The notes: a model not told the origin generated them from the letters alone. A DNA stretch of 64,000 nucleotides from Himantopus leucocephalus (GCA_003993805.1 RSEF01000001.1:179869763-179933762); one strand, 5' to 3'; positions 34,401 to 47,600 are shown, numbered from the stretch's first letter. A program made the numbers and translations.

Positions 34401-37400
34401 GGAAATGGACATAGTGGGATGGCATGGCCTGTTTTCAGTCAGATTGTTTAACCCCTTGTATATATGTTTATTTTACTAACAATTTCATTGAAATATAACA
34501 CAGGCTTCCAGAAGGATATACACGATTCATCCATCACCACTCTGGGATTTTTTTCATTTTCTTCAACAAAGAAGGTAACACATGGGTATGTCAATAGCTG
34601 TCTAAAGCCAAAAGGAGGCTGAAAGGCCTTATTAGGAAAGAAAAAAAGTCAGAAATAGAACTTTTTTTTTCACCTCTAATAAACGGCTTCTGTCCTACAT
34701 GTACTTGTTTGACAGTCAGACAAAACAGACTTCCTGGCACTATGTGTGATAGGAACTTTGCAAACAGCTAAGCTATACTTCTGGGAGCCAGTAGATTACA
34801 GCTAAAATTGTACCAAGGTGGAGTGGACATGCTTTTCAGCTCACAGAGGTTCTGTTCTTTGTCACCTTCTATATCCAAATAAATTTGGAAAATCAAAGTA
34901 AAGCTGCAAAGTTTTGCCTGGTTTCCAGTCAAAACAGCAAATCCCCACATTTTGCCCAAAACCTTAGGTTAGATTGGCGCAGAAGGCTTATGAACTAGAG
35001 CTGTATCTCAAGCTTGCAAAGTAGCCACAGAGGAGAAATGAATGGTGTCTGATAAGGATTTTCATTAAAACACTTGTAGTTACATCATGTGCTAGAAAAC
35101 TGGTGACAAAGGCTGAACACACAGCAATAGTGGACAAGTATCCAAATTTCTACACATGCAATACTTGCCAAGAAAATCAAAAGTCTCCTAAATAAAGCAT
35201 ATGTGCATGTCGTACTGCAATCTTATAGAGCTGTCTTATGTTGTTCTTAACAGGTAGAAACATTCCGGAGAACAGCTAAGATCCTTGCTTAAGTGTTAAT
35301 AATTCAGTATCAGAAGACTATGGTTGTGATTCCTGAGGCTGAAAAAGCTATTTATTTTTTTTTAACAGGCAAGTTGGCCACTGCAGGGAAATACTGCTTT
35401 TTCCCCAGAACAGCCTCTGGGCAAGGTCCTAAATGACCCAATAACATGCTTTGTCTTTGCTTTAGTATTTATATAGTTTCATCAAACTCTTATCTGAACA
35501 GCTGATTGATCTTTACAGCTCTCTCTGAGTTGGGTATTTGTGCAGATATATACATGGAGATGAGACACAGCTGCACTAGAGATCCAAAAAGGAACTTTGC
35601 TGTCACAATCCCACATACTTCACCGTCTATAATATCAGTGCCCCGCAGTGCCGAATGCATAGCTTTACACTGAGGGGCCTGGGGAGACATCAGATAGGAA
35701 AACCAAAACATTCATCATACATTCACCAGATGTGGGGACACAGAGAGACATACAGAGCTGGCCCCTAGGACATGCTGAGGAAAAAGGTGTACTATAAACC
35801 CCATAACTACCCACAATTCAAAAATTATAGTTACACCTGTGGGGACATCACTTGTATTTTTTTAAATTGGTTTAGTCGCCTTCTAATTCAAAAATATCCA
35901 GATGCTGTAATCTGAGTTTGGTTCATCTCCCTGTGTGAATGTCCAGCTTACCAGGCATCAGATTGTACAGAGATCAATATAAGCAAATAAGGATAAGCAT
36001 AATTAAGGATAGTGATGGTAAAGATTATAGAGTAATACATAACTAAGAGTTTGGAGAAATCAGTTTGCCACGATGAAGTTCCAAGCCTTATTCAAAGACT
36101 ACTTGTTTTATCCAAAGATTACTTTATTAGGGTAGGGAACAAAATCCAACTCTATGCCCATTCATCTGAAAACTTTTCTGCACATAGGATGAAAGAGAAA
36201 TACAAGCACAGGTCTTGTAGAAGTTTGCAGAACTGCGGTGCTGAATAAAACTGTGGAAATCTTCATCCTAATGACACTCTAAAGGTCACAAAATCTAGAT
36301 CAAAATAGGCACTTAAGCCATGCCTCCAAAAATTGTGGCTAGCACCATAATGATGACCATATATTACAGTTTTTCAGCTTAATCCTGCATGTGCCTACGC
36401 ACATGTTTGGCCCTACCCGTCATCTCAGTTACATGTCATTTTACTTACACATCATTCCAGTCTTGCCGAGTTGATGATTTTGGAATACGTTTAGGAACAA
36501 GGCTATTAATATGTGTAAGTATTAACAGGACTGGGCTGAGAACTGTCCAAGTAAAAGCCCAACTAATATTCTAAACTGGACAGATGGATATGATACGCTT
36601 TTGGCAGGCTTTTGCATTTCCCCCTCAAACAGGTCACAACTGCTTATAAAACAGGGTTTTACTTCAGCATTCACATATATGATTTATTTTTCCTGTGCTT
36701 AGAGTTTATAACTCATTTGCTCCATTTCCTGTTGGTATTTTATTCCCTCTATGTATCCCCAATTTGTTTATATATGTGGATATATTGCTTTACATAAATA
36801 AATACAAATGTTCTCTCCCAAATACTTATGTTTTCCTGTGAACAGTTTATGTTCTTTTTCTTGTATCAAACTATTTAGATAAAAATTAGGAAGATATTAA
36901 ATTCTAGCTGATCTGATTGCATTCTGTCATGGACATTGCATTCTGTCATATTACGCTATGTTGAATATTGTGAGCAAAGAATCATGACAGCAGGCAAAGT
37001 CAGAATGTGTAATATTTACTACATACTTATGTTACAAATCAGGGAAGAAATATTAACAGAGGAGATAAAAACAGGTCAGGGACAGATTTCTCCTTGTTCC
37101 AGATTTTTTTTTTTTTATTTCATATAGAGGAGGATCATGGCACAGGGCCTTTTCTTGATTATGATTGCCTGGTTCTGATTATGGATCTGAGGTGATCCCA
37201 CATAACTCAAGGAACCCTCTCTGCTGTTTCATACTATACCAGTGTGAGAACCGGTTCAGTAGTGAAGCTTTGTGCCGATGCAAAGTCAGGAATTATTTGG
37301 ATCTCACCTTCTCTCCTTCAGCTCACCTGAAAAAAATCCTATAGCATTTGCAGGAAATTAGCATGATTTTGCTGAACCATCCAGCTGTAAGTCATTATTC

Positions 37401-38882
37401 TTTTGCAGACAACTTCGGCTGATTTTTACAGCAAATAATGGTTTCACCATTCTGACTTTGGTAATACTCTTCTATGAATGGATGGAGATACCAGCCACGA
37501 TTTTGTCTCAGGTGATCACCAGTAGCAGAACAACTCAAGGCCTTTAAGGAAGGATTTTAAAAACATGTATTTACTAGAGCAGGTTTGAGTACAGAATTGT
37601 GAGCCAGGTATCTTTATTGCTGCCCTCAGTCCCAGCTGAAGTCAATAAAAGGCCTCCCATTAATCTCACTGGGAAATGGATCAGGCCCTACATGCCTTCC
37701 TGTGCTCTTGGAAAAGCTGTTTTCCTGCACGCTGATTCCTGACTTTAAGATTAGATGAAACAGAGGGAAGCCATGTCAAGGCATTTTCCCCCACTTAGGA
37801 ATTTACAGTAAGCCAAGCCCCTGCAAGTTTTGCTTCAGTGCAAACGCTTTTCTGGAGACCTAATGTATTGATGAAAACACCCATGCGAGCAGCCTTACTT
37901 CATGCCATTAATATTGAATGTTAGCTTTTAAAAAATTACCTGGAAAAGTTCCTACCATCTGCATCTGGTTCTGCATTAAAGTAGAGAAAATGAGATGGAC
38001 CCATGGAAGCAGTTGTAGTTTTTGACGTTGTTTTCCATAAAATAACAGTTCCACATCCCCTCAATACTTTAAGGCACTGGATGGCTTAGTTTCTTGCCTC
38101 TCTTCTTAAAGACATATCTATATACTCAAAATACTCAAAAAAGATTCATTTTCTCCAGTACATGAGAATTCATTTAAATTGCTGCAGAAATCTAATTCTC
38201 TTTGTCCATGTAGCAGAATAACACCTCTGTAAAAGGTATCAAGGAAAGTTTTGGTTGCTCCAAGTGGCTGTTTAACACATTAAAAAATTATCTTTTCTTG
38301 CAGCTTGCATCAAACTGGAGACTATTAGTAGCTTTTCTGAAATGAATTCAGTAGTCACAGCATAGTGAAGTATAAATAGCCCAGAAAATAGCAACAGCAG
38401 CATAAGTGGAATTAGGTAACATGCTTGTTTCTCTTCAGAGAATACTGTGAGTATATACATGTGCTGATGACCCCATTTTCCTTTGTATTGGTGACCCCAT
38501 ACAAAGGTAAGGATGCTGTGGGAAAACTTGCATTGCCATATTCTACCTCTTCTGAGGAGAAACAGCATCAGTTTTCAAGACTGCCCTTATTACACAGCAA
38601 AAGAACACTAGATGAAGTACTAACCCTGCAGTACCGCTATGAGAATAACCAATTTTTCTATTTTCTGGCAGTTCCGAATTTGTTTTAGGTTGACCTATAA
38701 AGTAATTTGTCATACAGACAAAAAGCAAAAGGAAAAACAATTCCAGCACTGAAAGATGCATTTCTTCAAAACAGTTGGTATTTCTTTGTGTAGCTTAAAT
38801 AAATTTTAAAATGAAATTTGGATTTTTTAAAAAAGTTTATTTGGGGAAATTTTAAAGCAGAATTTTTCAGGGTTTTTTCAGA
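31401..38882. other. Non-coding stretch, no gene seen
   Basis: About 7.5 kb of mainly unique AT-rich sequence. It holds a single n (31461), homopolymer runs A15 (32578-32592), T15 (32889-32903) and T13 (37104-37116), and an old repeat-like segment (37632-37690). A small inverted repeat, cctttgtat/atacaaagg, lies at 38480-38507. No exon or RNA gene was recognised. Confidence 0.55.
37632..37690. repeat. Short relic of an old amniote dispersed repeat (possible)
   Basis: Phrases 'agctgaagtcaataaaagg', 'ctcccattaatctcactggg' and 'ggatcaggccc' match a widespread old amniote repeat pattern (AAGTCAATGG...CCCATTGACTTCAATGGG...GATCAGGCCC). Its family name is not recalled. It is short and diverged. Confidence 0.4.
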
Positions 38883-39233
38883 CTTTTAAAGATTTTGAAA
38901 CAATTGGTTTATACCATGTTTGTCCATCAAAATGCAGAAAAAATAATGAGATTTTACTGAGGGGGAAAAAAAAAGAAGATCTTATTATATCATCCACAGG
39001 ATCACCAAGCAGTTGTATTTAGAGGACCTTATCTTCATCATAACTGATCACATAAGNCTTTTAAAGATTTTGAAACAATTGGTTTATACCATGTTTGTCC
39101 ACCAAAATGCAGAAAAAATAATGAGATTATACTGAGGGGAAAAAAAAAAGAAGATCTTATTATATCATCCACAGGATCACCACGCAGTTGTATTTAGAGG
39201 ACCATATCTTCATCTTAACTGATCACATAAATA
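38883..39233. repeat. Tandem duplication of 174 bp separated by a single n
   Basis: The left copy (38883-39056) and right copy (39058-39233) align end to end, with about seven scattered differences (for example 'gtccatcaaa' versus 'gtccaccaaa', 'gattttactg' versus 'gattatactg'). The two copies meet exactly at the single n at 39057. A minimal-gap join where two overlapping contigs, probably from two haplotypes, were both kept is the simplest explanation. A real tandem duplication is the alternative. Confidence 0.95.
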
Positions 39234-39714
39234 TCACTCCTCAAAACAGCTCTGACTGCATGGTTTGCAACGTATCCAGTGTCCTTTTCAACATCCCATT
39301 TGCTCAGCATCCCTGTAGTAACTACAAGAATTGCTTACATCAGAAGAGACTGGGTCCCCAGTGCAGGCTGCCTTTATACATCTGGGATCTTCTTATCTGT
39401 CTGAATAAATGAATGGAAAGAAGAAGGAATCAGCGTCGAGTGATCTTCCAGCTTTGCATGATATTCCCAATGCAAATGGCTCAAAGGCTGTATATGGGGA
39501 ATTGTGCTATTTCCAGCTTTGTAGCATTAAACACAGAAAAGTAGCTTTATCGTTCAGCTTATTTGGTAATCCTTTCATAATTATGGGAACATATATGAAT
39601 CTAAAGTGAAAGCCTGTGCTCTCTTAACTTTCTGGTTTCTGTGTACACATTCCTCTTTAAGCCAAAGAAACACCAAGAGTGGGATACATCTCACCTGATC
39701 TTACAAGAGTAAGA
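39234..39714. other. Non-coding stretch, nothing recognised
   Basis: Unique sequence between the duplication and the old repeat. Open frames of up to 74 codons have no recognisable content. Confidence 0.55.
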
Positions 39715-39900
39715 AATAGGAACCTAATTCAAAGCTAGTCTCCATAGGCTTCCTTTATAATTAATAGAAAGACATAGGTACCTTTACAGAAGGATTCATT
39801 TCAGATGAATTGTTCTGATGCCTACATTAGGATGAGATGAATAGCCTTCTGAAGGTGCCTAGCTTTTTCCACTGATTTAAAAGGGACCCTAGTGTGACTT
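39715..39900 (+). repeat. Old dispersed repeat, copy C (same family as 25370-25560)
   Basis: Collinear with copy B: 'cttcctttataattaatag' upstream, then 'ataggtacctttacagaagg' (39775), 'gattcattt', 'attaggatgagatgaat' (39825-39841), 'ggtgcctagctttttcc' (39855) and 'aaagggaccctagtgtgac'. Conservation is moderate and there are no coding features. Confidence 0.55.
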
Positions 39901-42900
39901 AGATGCCTGAGGTAAGTGAGATTAATCCTACCTTGAACCTAAAGGGACAATATGGTTTGGTTTCTATAAATGTACAGAGACTTCAACAAGACTATGGAAA
40001 TTTTCATTACAGATCAATGATTTCCTATACTACATATTTTCTGTGGAACACATTTATAAACGTTTGCTTAAGGTATTTCTTAGTAGCTATTATATATGAG
40101 AAAATAAGAGAACAGGACCTTCCTCTTTCCCACTTTGTCCTCAACAGGATGCTTTTGAGTATCTGCATTTACATTTTGCTTGACTGACTGAGCCAATTAC
40201 TCGTATGCAGAAAAGCAGTGCTGAACTTCAAGGCGGGGTAGGATCATCCAAAAAGAATGTCACTAACTTCTATAAAAGGAAAAATGATTACTTCATTAAT
40301 ACACTTCTATAGTCAGACTAGGATGCCAGGGTGAACGAATGAATGCCATTTTTGAAAGGCTGTGCGTGTATCCTGACCTGGGAAGTGTCTAACAATGGGT
40401 GCAATTATCTTTCCCGTGATGGCATATCATTAGTTTTCACTTTAATTGTCACACCAGTCACTTGACAAAGATTTATTTCATTTCTAATACTACAAGCCAA
40501 GCTCTGGAAATACTTGTGAATTAGAAAGAATTGTACCTTTCCAGGGACAAGGACTGCTGGATCTCTATGCCAAGGTTTAATTACACATAGATTTACAGGG
40601 TATTGCTACTTCTGAGATGGTGAAGTAGCTAAATGCGCGTTTCTGAGCAGGAATGGCAAACAAAGAATGAATCCCTGAGCTGCCTTTTTTCAGAGACAGT
40701 GGGAGAGGGGAAACAATGTATACATACTACCAGAAAACCTAAAATAAATGCAAACTGATAATTATACTGTACACAGATTGACTTTTTTTTTTTAATATAG
40801 TCATGATGTTTGTACTAGCAAAATGTAAATGCAGTGGTGTCGACGCAGTCAAGCTCTTCCTCGTTGTTCCAACCTCTCCCAGCAGCTGGGGTCAGCAGTA
40901 AGGACATGGAGCACATGAAGTGTGGTTGGCCACAGCAAGACCCAGATGCTAAGCTAGAGACGATATCTTTTCAGTAGCTGCATCTGGCTCGTTGGCAGGG
41001 TCTACAGGCTGATCTGCTGGCAGGCCTGGATTTGCCTCTGGGTCTGTCATCTGTCATGTTGTTACGCTGCTGATGGGCTGTCTCTGCTGCCTTGGCCTCC
41101 CGGGCTGCGTATGCCTCTCAGCCACTTTTGCTGCTGAGGATTATGCTGCTGTTCCAACGTTTAAGGACAAGGGGATGGCAGTACATCGCTAAGACGTGTA
41201 GTTCAGAGTGCAGGATCAGGACAGCATTCTCAGAGTCAGAAATATGCTTGGCACAGGCTCGTTAATGCATGTTTCAGAAGACAGCCCTGCAGATTCGGAA
41301 TTCGCTTGCAGCCTCTTTGTTATGCTTTGCTGCTAGTTAGTAATTCAGGGCTCCGATGACTCATGCACCTTTGTTTTTAATCATGACACTTTCATTTCAG
41401 CATATACCTGATGATGACATATACAATTGTTGATTAGCAAAGCAGAAGCCTTAATGAGCGTGGGGTAGCTTAGTGAGCTGGCTGTAAAATAAATATGAAA
41501 TGTATCACAGATTTCTCCATTCTCTGCTGCATGGCGCATAATAACTTGAAGAAAACAGTTAAAATAAAATATTAACGGGCTAGCAGAACTGGGGAAACAT
41601 CTCACTGTTAACATGCCCAGTAGTGAGAGAAAATTACAGGTTTCATTGTGTATGCTGCACCATCTGCCTACACAGAGAGCCTAAGCCGTAGGCTCTCCCG
41701 AGGGAAATAGCTGTGGATAAGTTATTCAATTAGAACAGCATTATTGGCCAGCTACCTTGGAGAATTGGGTTGATGATGTTGTGATTATCCTGCTCTACAT
41801 TCCTTCATGTCCCAGACAGGCTGCATTGCTTTGCAACTTCCTTAAGTGTTCACTCAACTGTACAGTAGGTGAGCAATTGAAACAGGGAATATCAGGGATG
41901 CCTGAAAGAAAATCAATTTTGAATGAACTTTCTCTGTTTAGCCACAGCCTACATATTCTGAGTCATATTGTATTTTTGTGGAGTTCAGTGTAGTAAATGA
42001 CAGAACTGGCAGTGGGAGGAAAGAGAATTTCATTGTGTGCATTTAACCTGTGGCTGGGCACCAGAATTCATATGGTAGGTTACAAAACAGTACAATGCTC
42101 CTTCAAGTGTGACATTCTTATTAGCGACACAAAAGCTTTCAAAGACTACAGCAAGACATGTTTTGAGAAACTACTTTTGCTCTTTGTCACTAAAGTTCCA
42201 AAATGTTTTTTCTCTTCTTTGAAACTTCTTTTTCTTTTTTTTNNNNNNNNNNNNNNNNNNNNNNNNNNNNNNNNNNNNNNNNNNNNNNNNNNNNNNNNNN
42301 NNNNNNNNNNNNNNNNNNNNNNNNNNNNNNNNNNNNNNNNNNGACATACTAAAGAAGGCTAACGGGATAAAAGAGCAAGTTCTTCGTATTGACCTCACAT
42401 TGGTGCAGATGCCATCTCATAGTCAGAGATCCCTGCATTGCCCAACATAGAGCGGCTCCTGGGATAACGAATGAAAATTAAGTATCCCCATCATCCTACT
42501 ATGAACAGGGGAGGGTTCATCTGAGCAAAGAGATATCTACAATGTAGATACCTACATCTGAACTCCCATTACAAACCCAGCAATGAAAAGGTACCTCAAA
42601 GGCACAATCCACCTCACTCTGAAACAGAGATGACATAGATGACATTAACTGAGTTTTAAAAGTGCTTATTTATTCCCATTGAAGTGGGTTACTAGGATAA
42701 CAAGCTCAGATGTAGGCACTCAAAATTAGAGGAGAGGTTTCCCATCCCTGGGACTGAGTCTTTGACATCCCTAATGTCCATCCAATGAGATGTGGAAAAG
42801 AAGTAATGAGACTTAAATTGCAGNGTAGGCATTTCTGTAATCTGTTTGGAGAAGACATGGTACCTCCAGCAGTGGAAGATTTTAAGAGTATACTACTTAT

Positions 42901-44084
42901 TGCAAATACAACTGATCCTGTCTTGGGGTAACAAATGGTTCTCAGGGTCTCAAGGTGGCCTCTCAAGGTTTTTTCCAGCCTTCTTGGTGACTATAACTAT
43001 GAGGAATGAGGAGGAGAAATACAATTAAATTCTCTAAATAACACTGCAAAACAACAGGGTTCAATGCACTTTTGTGTAGATTGCTACCTGTTGGTAGGTA
43101 AAATGAAAACCTTGGTCATATTGCCACACTATGCTTCCCCCATTATCATCCACATGTCCCAATGCTCAATGAATCTCAGCCCCAGCTTCCTTTGCAGTCT
43201 CCAGAATACTCCTTTTTAGCTGACTTTCATTTTCATAATGGCACTCTGCCTTGTATTTAATATCATTTGTAAGCGCTTTGGCAACTTTATGCTCAATGTC
43301 CTTCTGTAATCTCTCACAAGCCTAAAAAAAGCCCAGAGAAAATAAGTATTTTCAAATGCATGTAAGATGTGTTCTTTTCCCAAAGTTTTTTCACGATGTT
43401 TATGCAAGTTTTACTAAATGTGTAGAGTAGTTTACAATGCAACACATATGTTTAAACTGGTAAATCAATAACAAATTGGGGAAGGGAGGGTGGGATGGGG
43501 GAGCTGCATTCTTTTCCACTGAAAATGTGACAAAGCAAACGTGTACCTGTCGGTGAGGTAGGAAAACAACCTTAAGAATTACAAATTGCTTCATCTCCTC
43601 ACTGATTTCTGCCCTGTTTTGATTTTTTCCAAGTCCTTGTCAGAGGATCAGGGAAGCCAGAGCAGCCTCTTGCTGAGCTCAGGCAGCTATTATATGTTGG
43701 AAGTGCTGACCAAACAACCCTCAGGTGCATAGCTATGGTTGGGGAAATTGTGATTATTGTTCTGAGGACTTGCCATGGGGAAGCTAACCATGGATTCTTA
43801 ATGTGGACCAGATGGGACCACGGCTCTTACTTTTTGCAGAGAAGTATTTAGAAGCACTCTGAGAATAAGTATGATAGCCTGCAGATTAGTGCTAACATGA
43901 ATTTTATGCGAATTAAAACTACCACTTCCAGGGAGAACACGAATGGAAATGCAATGAGTTTTTAGAACCATGCCCAGCAGTTTTTTAAAATGTTCTATAA
44001 AATGTAATTTTAACCTTGTCATTTTTTCTTCTTTAATATATTGCTTATGTAAAGACCCAAAATAGCGTTTGAGGCACTGAGTGC
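39901..44084. other. Non-coding stretch, no gene seen
   Basis: About 4.2 kb without a recognisable gene. A GC-richer block lies at 40830-41180, and an AT-rich block with ATTA-type motifs lies at 41340-41620. The segment 42530-42720 has phrases ('gatacctacatctgaac', 'gatgtaggcact') like the old repeat family of copies B and C, too weak to delimit. A single n is at 42824. Confidence 0.5.
42243..42342. other. Assembly gap (100 N)
   Basis: Exactly 100 N directly after a T-rich pyrimidine tract ('tctttttctttttttt'). Assembly probably failed at a simple repeat. Confidence 0.99.
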
Positions 44085-44330
44085 AGGGATGAGGGATTCA
44101 TCTCAGCTGCCCTTACATTCTGTCTACAGCCAGGATGCTCACTTTTAGTCCTCTCATCTTGCTCTACAGTCAATGGAGAGAATCAGGTACTTATACAAAT
44201 CATAATGATTCATTCGATGCTTCTCTGAAGTACTCTTTGGTGAACCGGTCTCTACATGCACCTATTTCTCCCCATTGTCCACGGGGAGAGCCCAGACAGC
44301 TAGGCAGACATAAATGCCTAAATCTGGAGA
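44085..44330 (+). repeat. Old dispersed repeat, probable copy E of the B/C family
   Basis: Contains 'gagggattcatctcagctg' (44090), 'gtcaatggagagaatcaggt' (44169-44188) and 'gattcattcgatgcttctct' (44207). These parallel the 'gagaaataggtacct...gattcatc' arrangement of copies B and C. It is diverged and the limits are approximate. Confidence 0.45.
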
Positions 44331-44569
44331 AAAGTCTCACCCCACAGTCCTCTCTGCTGCTACAGGTGGGGCTGAAAGGATGAATTTAACTGCCGGTTCC
44401 TCCTCCGGCTTCTCTGCTGAGTGTGTTTGATGGGGTATACGATAGTGGTGTTTGGCAAATAGGCTCTAGAAATAGTATGAAAGGTGTTAATTTTCTTAAG
44501 TCAGGGCACTACCAACAAGCAGTAATCATTCCTGACCAGAAGTCATGGGGGTAGGCACCAAACCAACAC

Positions 44570-44642
44570 AGCACTTAAGCACATGCTTAACTTTAAATAT
44601 GCAATCTGCAGCACTGACAAGTTAAGCACTTGCTTAAGTGCT
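44570..44642. repeat. Imperfect hairpin: 24-bp inverted arms, 25-bp loop
   Basis: The left arm (44570-44593, beginning agcacttaagcacatgc) and right arm (44619-44642, ending cacttgcttaagtgct) are reverse complements, with 22 of 24 positions matching. The TTAAGCACATGCTTAA-type core resembles a palindromic old amniote repeat found widely in reptile and bird genomes. A MITE-like or hairpin repeat relic is likely. Confidence 0.85.
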
Positions 44643-47600
44643 CTGCTGGATCTAAGCCCTCTTTTTTAACCAACATCCACCTTCCTCTTGCCAATAGAGC
44701 TCTGATGGGAACAAATTACTCAGCTGGGATGTTCTACAAAGCAAAGCATCTCTTCTGTGACTGAACCAAAGTTACCCTTTGGATTTTAATGAGAAACCTT
44801 ATTTTTAAAATAATAGGACAAAAACAAGATCAGGGAAAATTTTCCCTTTCAGATCTGTTCTGTAAAGCTATGAGTCAGTATTTTTATTAAAACAAGCCAT
44901 GTTTCTTTTGTTCCACACCCCACCCCCCCCTTAAATTGTAAAATCTAAAGTAGTTTTACAAGGAAAATCTACAATTCTAGTTGGCATGCAGAATGCTGGA
45001 GAAAAGTGCAAAATTGGCAATGAAGGGAAATATTTGTACTTGTCAATTTTACTGATTGAATAATAGAATTTAGAGTAAAAAGTCATAAAAATTGTTCTGG
45101 TAAAGAAATCACCTGGCAAAAAGGTTTTGCCTGAAATAAAACTGATTTCTGATGGACAAAACCCACCCAAAACTTTTACATATATATATATATGCATCAT
45201 TTTTCTTGCCAGATATTTAAAAACATTTCTTTCTCTGCTTCTAATTTTAGAGTTATATATATTCCATTTGATCTAAGGTTGCAGTAAGCAGTGTTCAAAT
45301 TGATGTTTTACATGCACAAATTCAGAAAATCCATATTTAATGTTCCTACATTAACTGAAACTCATATTGGAGATATGTCTCCAAACTGAACTCAGTTTTT
45401 AAATTGTTTCCCTCAATCTGTTGAAAGTAAAAAGATGAGCTGCTTGCTGAAGACGCTCTTGGCTTAATCTAAAATACTAATGATATCAAAGCTCTCCTAT
45501 TGCAATTGTAAAACCTCTACCTCTAAAGCTACCTGCAATTGTAATTGCCTCTGTCCCTCATAAAACGACAAAAAATTTGGTGGCAAATAAAGAGTTTTGC
45601 AACATGCCTGAAGGTTAACTCAGGTAATTCTAAACAGGGAAGGACATCAAGGAGGCCGCGTGCAACTTCTAAAATTAAAGGACTGTTGTGGAAAATGCTC
45701 CACGAGTAGCCATTTTTCTTTTTGCATCATACAGAGTTCATTTTCAGCACAATTGCCAACTATAGCTGTATCACAGCATAACAGCCTCATGCATGTAAAG
45801 AACCAAGTTACCGCTGTTACAAGAACTTTAAGAGAATTTTCTGACTCTTGTGCAGCAAAAAACTCTCATCCACCATCATGCAAAGTCAGTGTTTCATAGA
45901 CAGGAAAAGTACATAGCGCTGAAATTATTAGCAGAAAACACACTAAGGAATTCATTGCCTGCCCCGATAACTATAGGCAGCTGCAGCTTTAGCAGAAACA
46001 GCTTTCTGCATGGGCCTCAGTGTGATATGTAGGGTTTGATTCCCACAGCTGTATGGAGCTCTGGTAACTTTGCAGGGAGTCCAGACTTCCACTTGCATTC
46101 AGGATACCTAAGGACTCAGGTCTTGGAGGTAAATCCATTGTGTTTGTTTTTATAGAGGGCACTTTCCAACCCCTCCTCCTCCTTAAATTTATAGCTCTCT
46201 ACAGTATTCACCCTTTTCGGTGAGATTTTATAAAAATACATTGAAACTAGCTGATAGAGTCTCCTTCTGTTGACCCACTTCTGCTATGGCAGCTACTATT
46301 GCTTTTGTTGACTCTTTCCTCCTGAGGAATTTGTGAAATAAGATCCAGATGTTAAGTTCAAGTACTTTTCTTCCTTCTCTTTACAGACTCTGGTTCTAAG
46401 AGCTCTCCATCTGTGGTCACCTCCATAGTACTGTCTCACTTGTAATTTCTTCTCATTCAAATTCATATTGTTCTCAGGATGTGCCCAAGTGGCATAAAAT
46501 ACCATCTTTATTTCATTGGCTCAAAATGTTTCAACATGATTCAGAGGACACCTAATCTTTCTCAAAGTAATTGGGAAGAATCAGGGACTTTGTTTTGTCT
46601 GCTCCCTACTGCTCCCAAACACCAATTAAATGTCAACTTGCATACATAATAAAATAATAAGTAAATTTCTCCTTAAAAAAAAAAATCGTCTTAATACTTT
46701 ATCACTGAACGAGGCATTATCTTAAAGTTCAAAAAGAGGTAGCTGTCAGAATCTACTGTTAAATAAATTGCAGGTTTAAAATATACATTTAAAAGGTGTT
46801 AATTATGGACCACATTTTGAAAAGCTGCTACTTGTTTTTTTTAGGTACCTCCCTTTTTTGGGAAACTACTTTTTGGACGCTATGAAGTTATTATAGTGTC
46901 CATTCCTTTAAGAGGAACTTGGACACCCAGACCCAACACCTGCTCTCACTGGGGGGAGTGTATTCGAAGGGGAAGGCTTCGGAGTGTCCTAGAGGTAGGA
47001 TTTTTGGTCTGCTAAGAGAAGGCCTGAAAAGGTAGAGATTTTCCCACAGCATTGAGACAATGAAAATACTTATTGCCTACAAGGCACTGGATTTTGGATA
47101 GGATGGAGTGGGAATAAACTGAGTACTTAAAGCATCTTGCAGATGCTTTTGGAAAAAAATATAGCACACTCATTGATATCTGAATGCACTATATTTTTCC
47201 AGAAGTTATATTAATTATCACTTGAAACTCATGGATGATTTCACCTTTTTGCTGATGAAAATTTGAAAAAAAGACGATGATTTTCTGATGTTGAAGGAAA
47301 AAAATTACCGTCCACCACTTTAAATGGTGCGGTTTATCTGGTGAAATTTATTCTTCACATTTCCAAGGTACTTCAATAATGAATCAGTGCTGTGTAAATT
47401 AGTACCACACATCTGCCTCAGAATGACCTTTCGTTTGTTTATGACTATGTCTGAAATCTTTTGATCTGTGTTATTAACCTAGCTATGTTTCATTGTGTGT
47501 AAAGAAATACAGTTCTCGGGCCTCTCTTGGAATTTGACCAAGCATTAACTTCTAATTTAGAGAATTACTCATCAAAATTCATAAATTCCACTGCCAGAGT

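Noticed and set aside
38425..38688. 87-codon plus-strand frame beside the duplication.
   Set aside because: No recognisable motif. A minus-strand frame of similar length overlaps it, and composition is like its surroundings.
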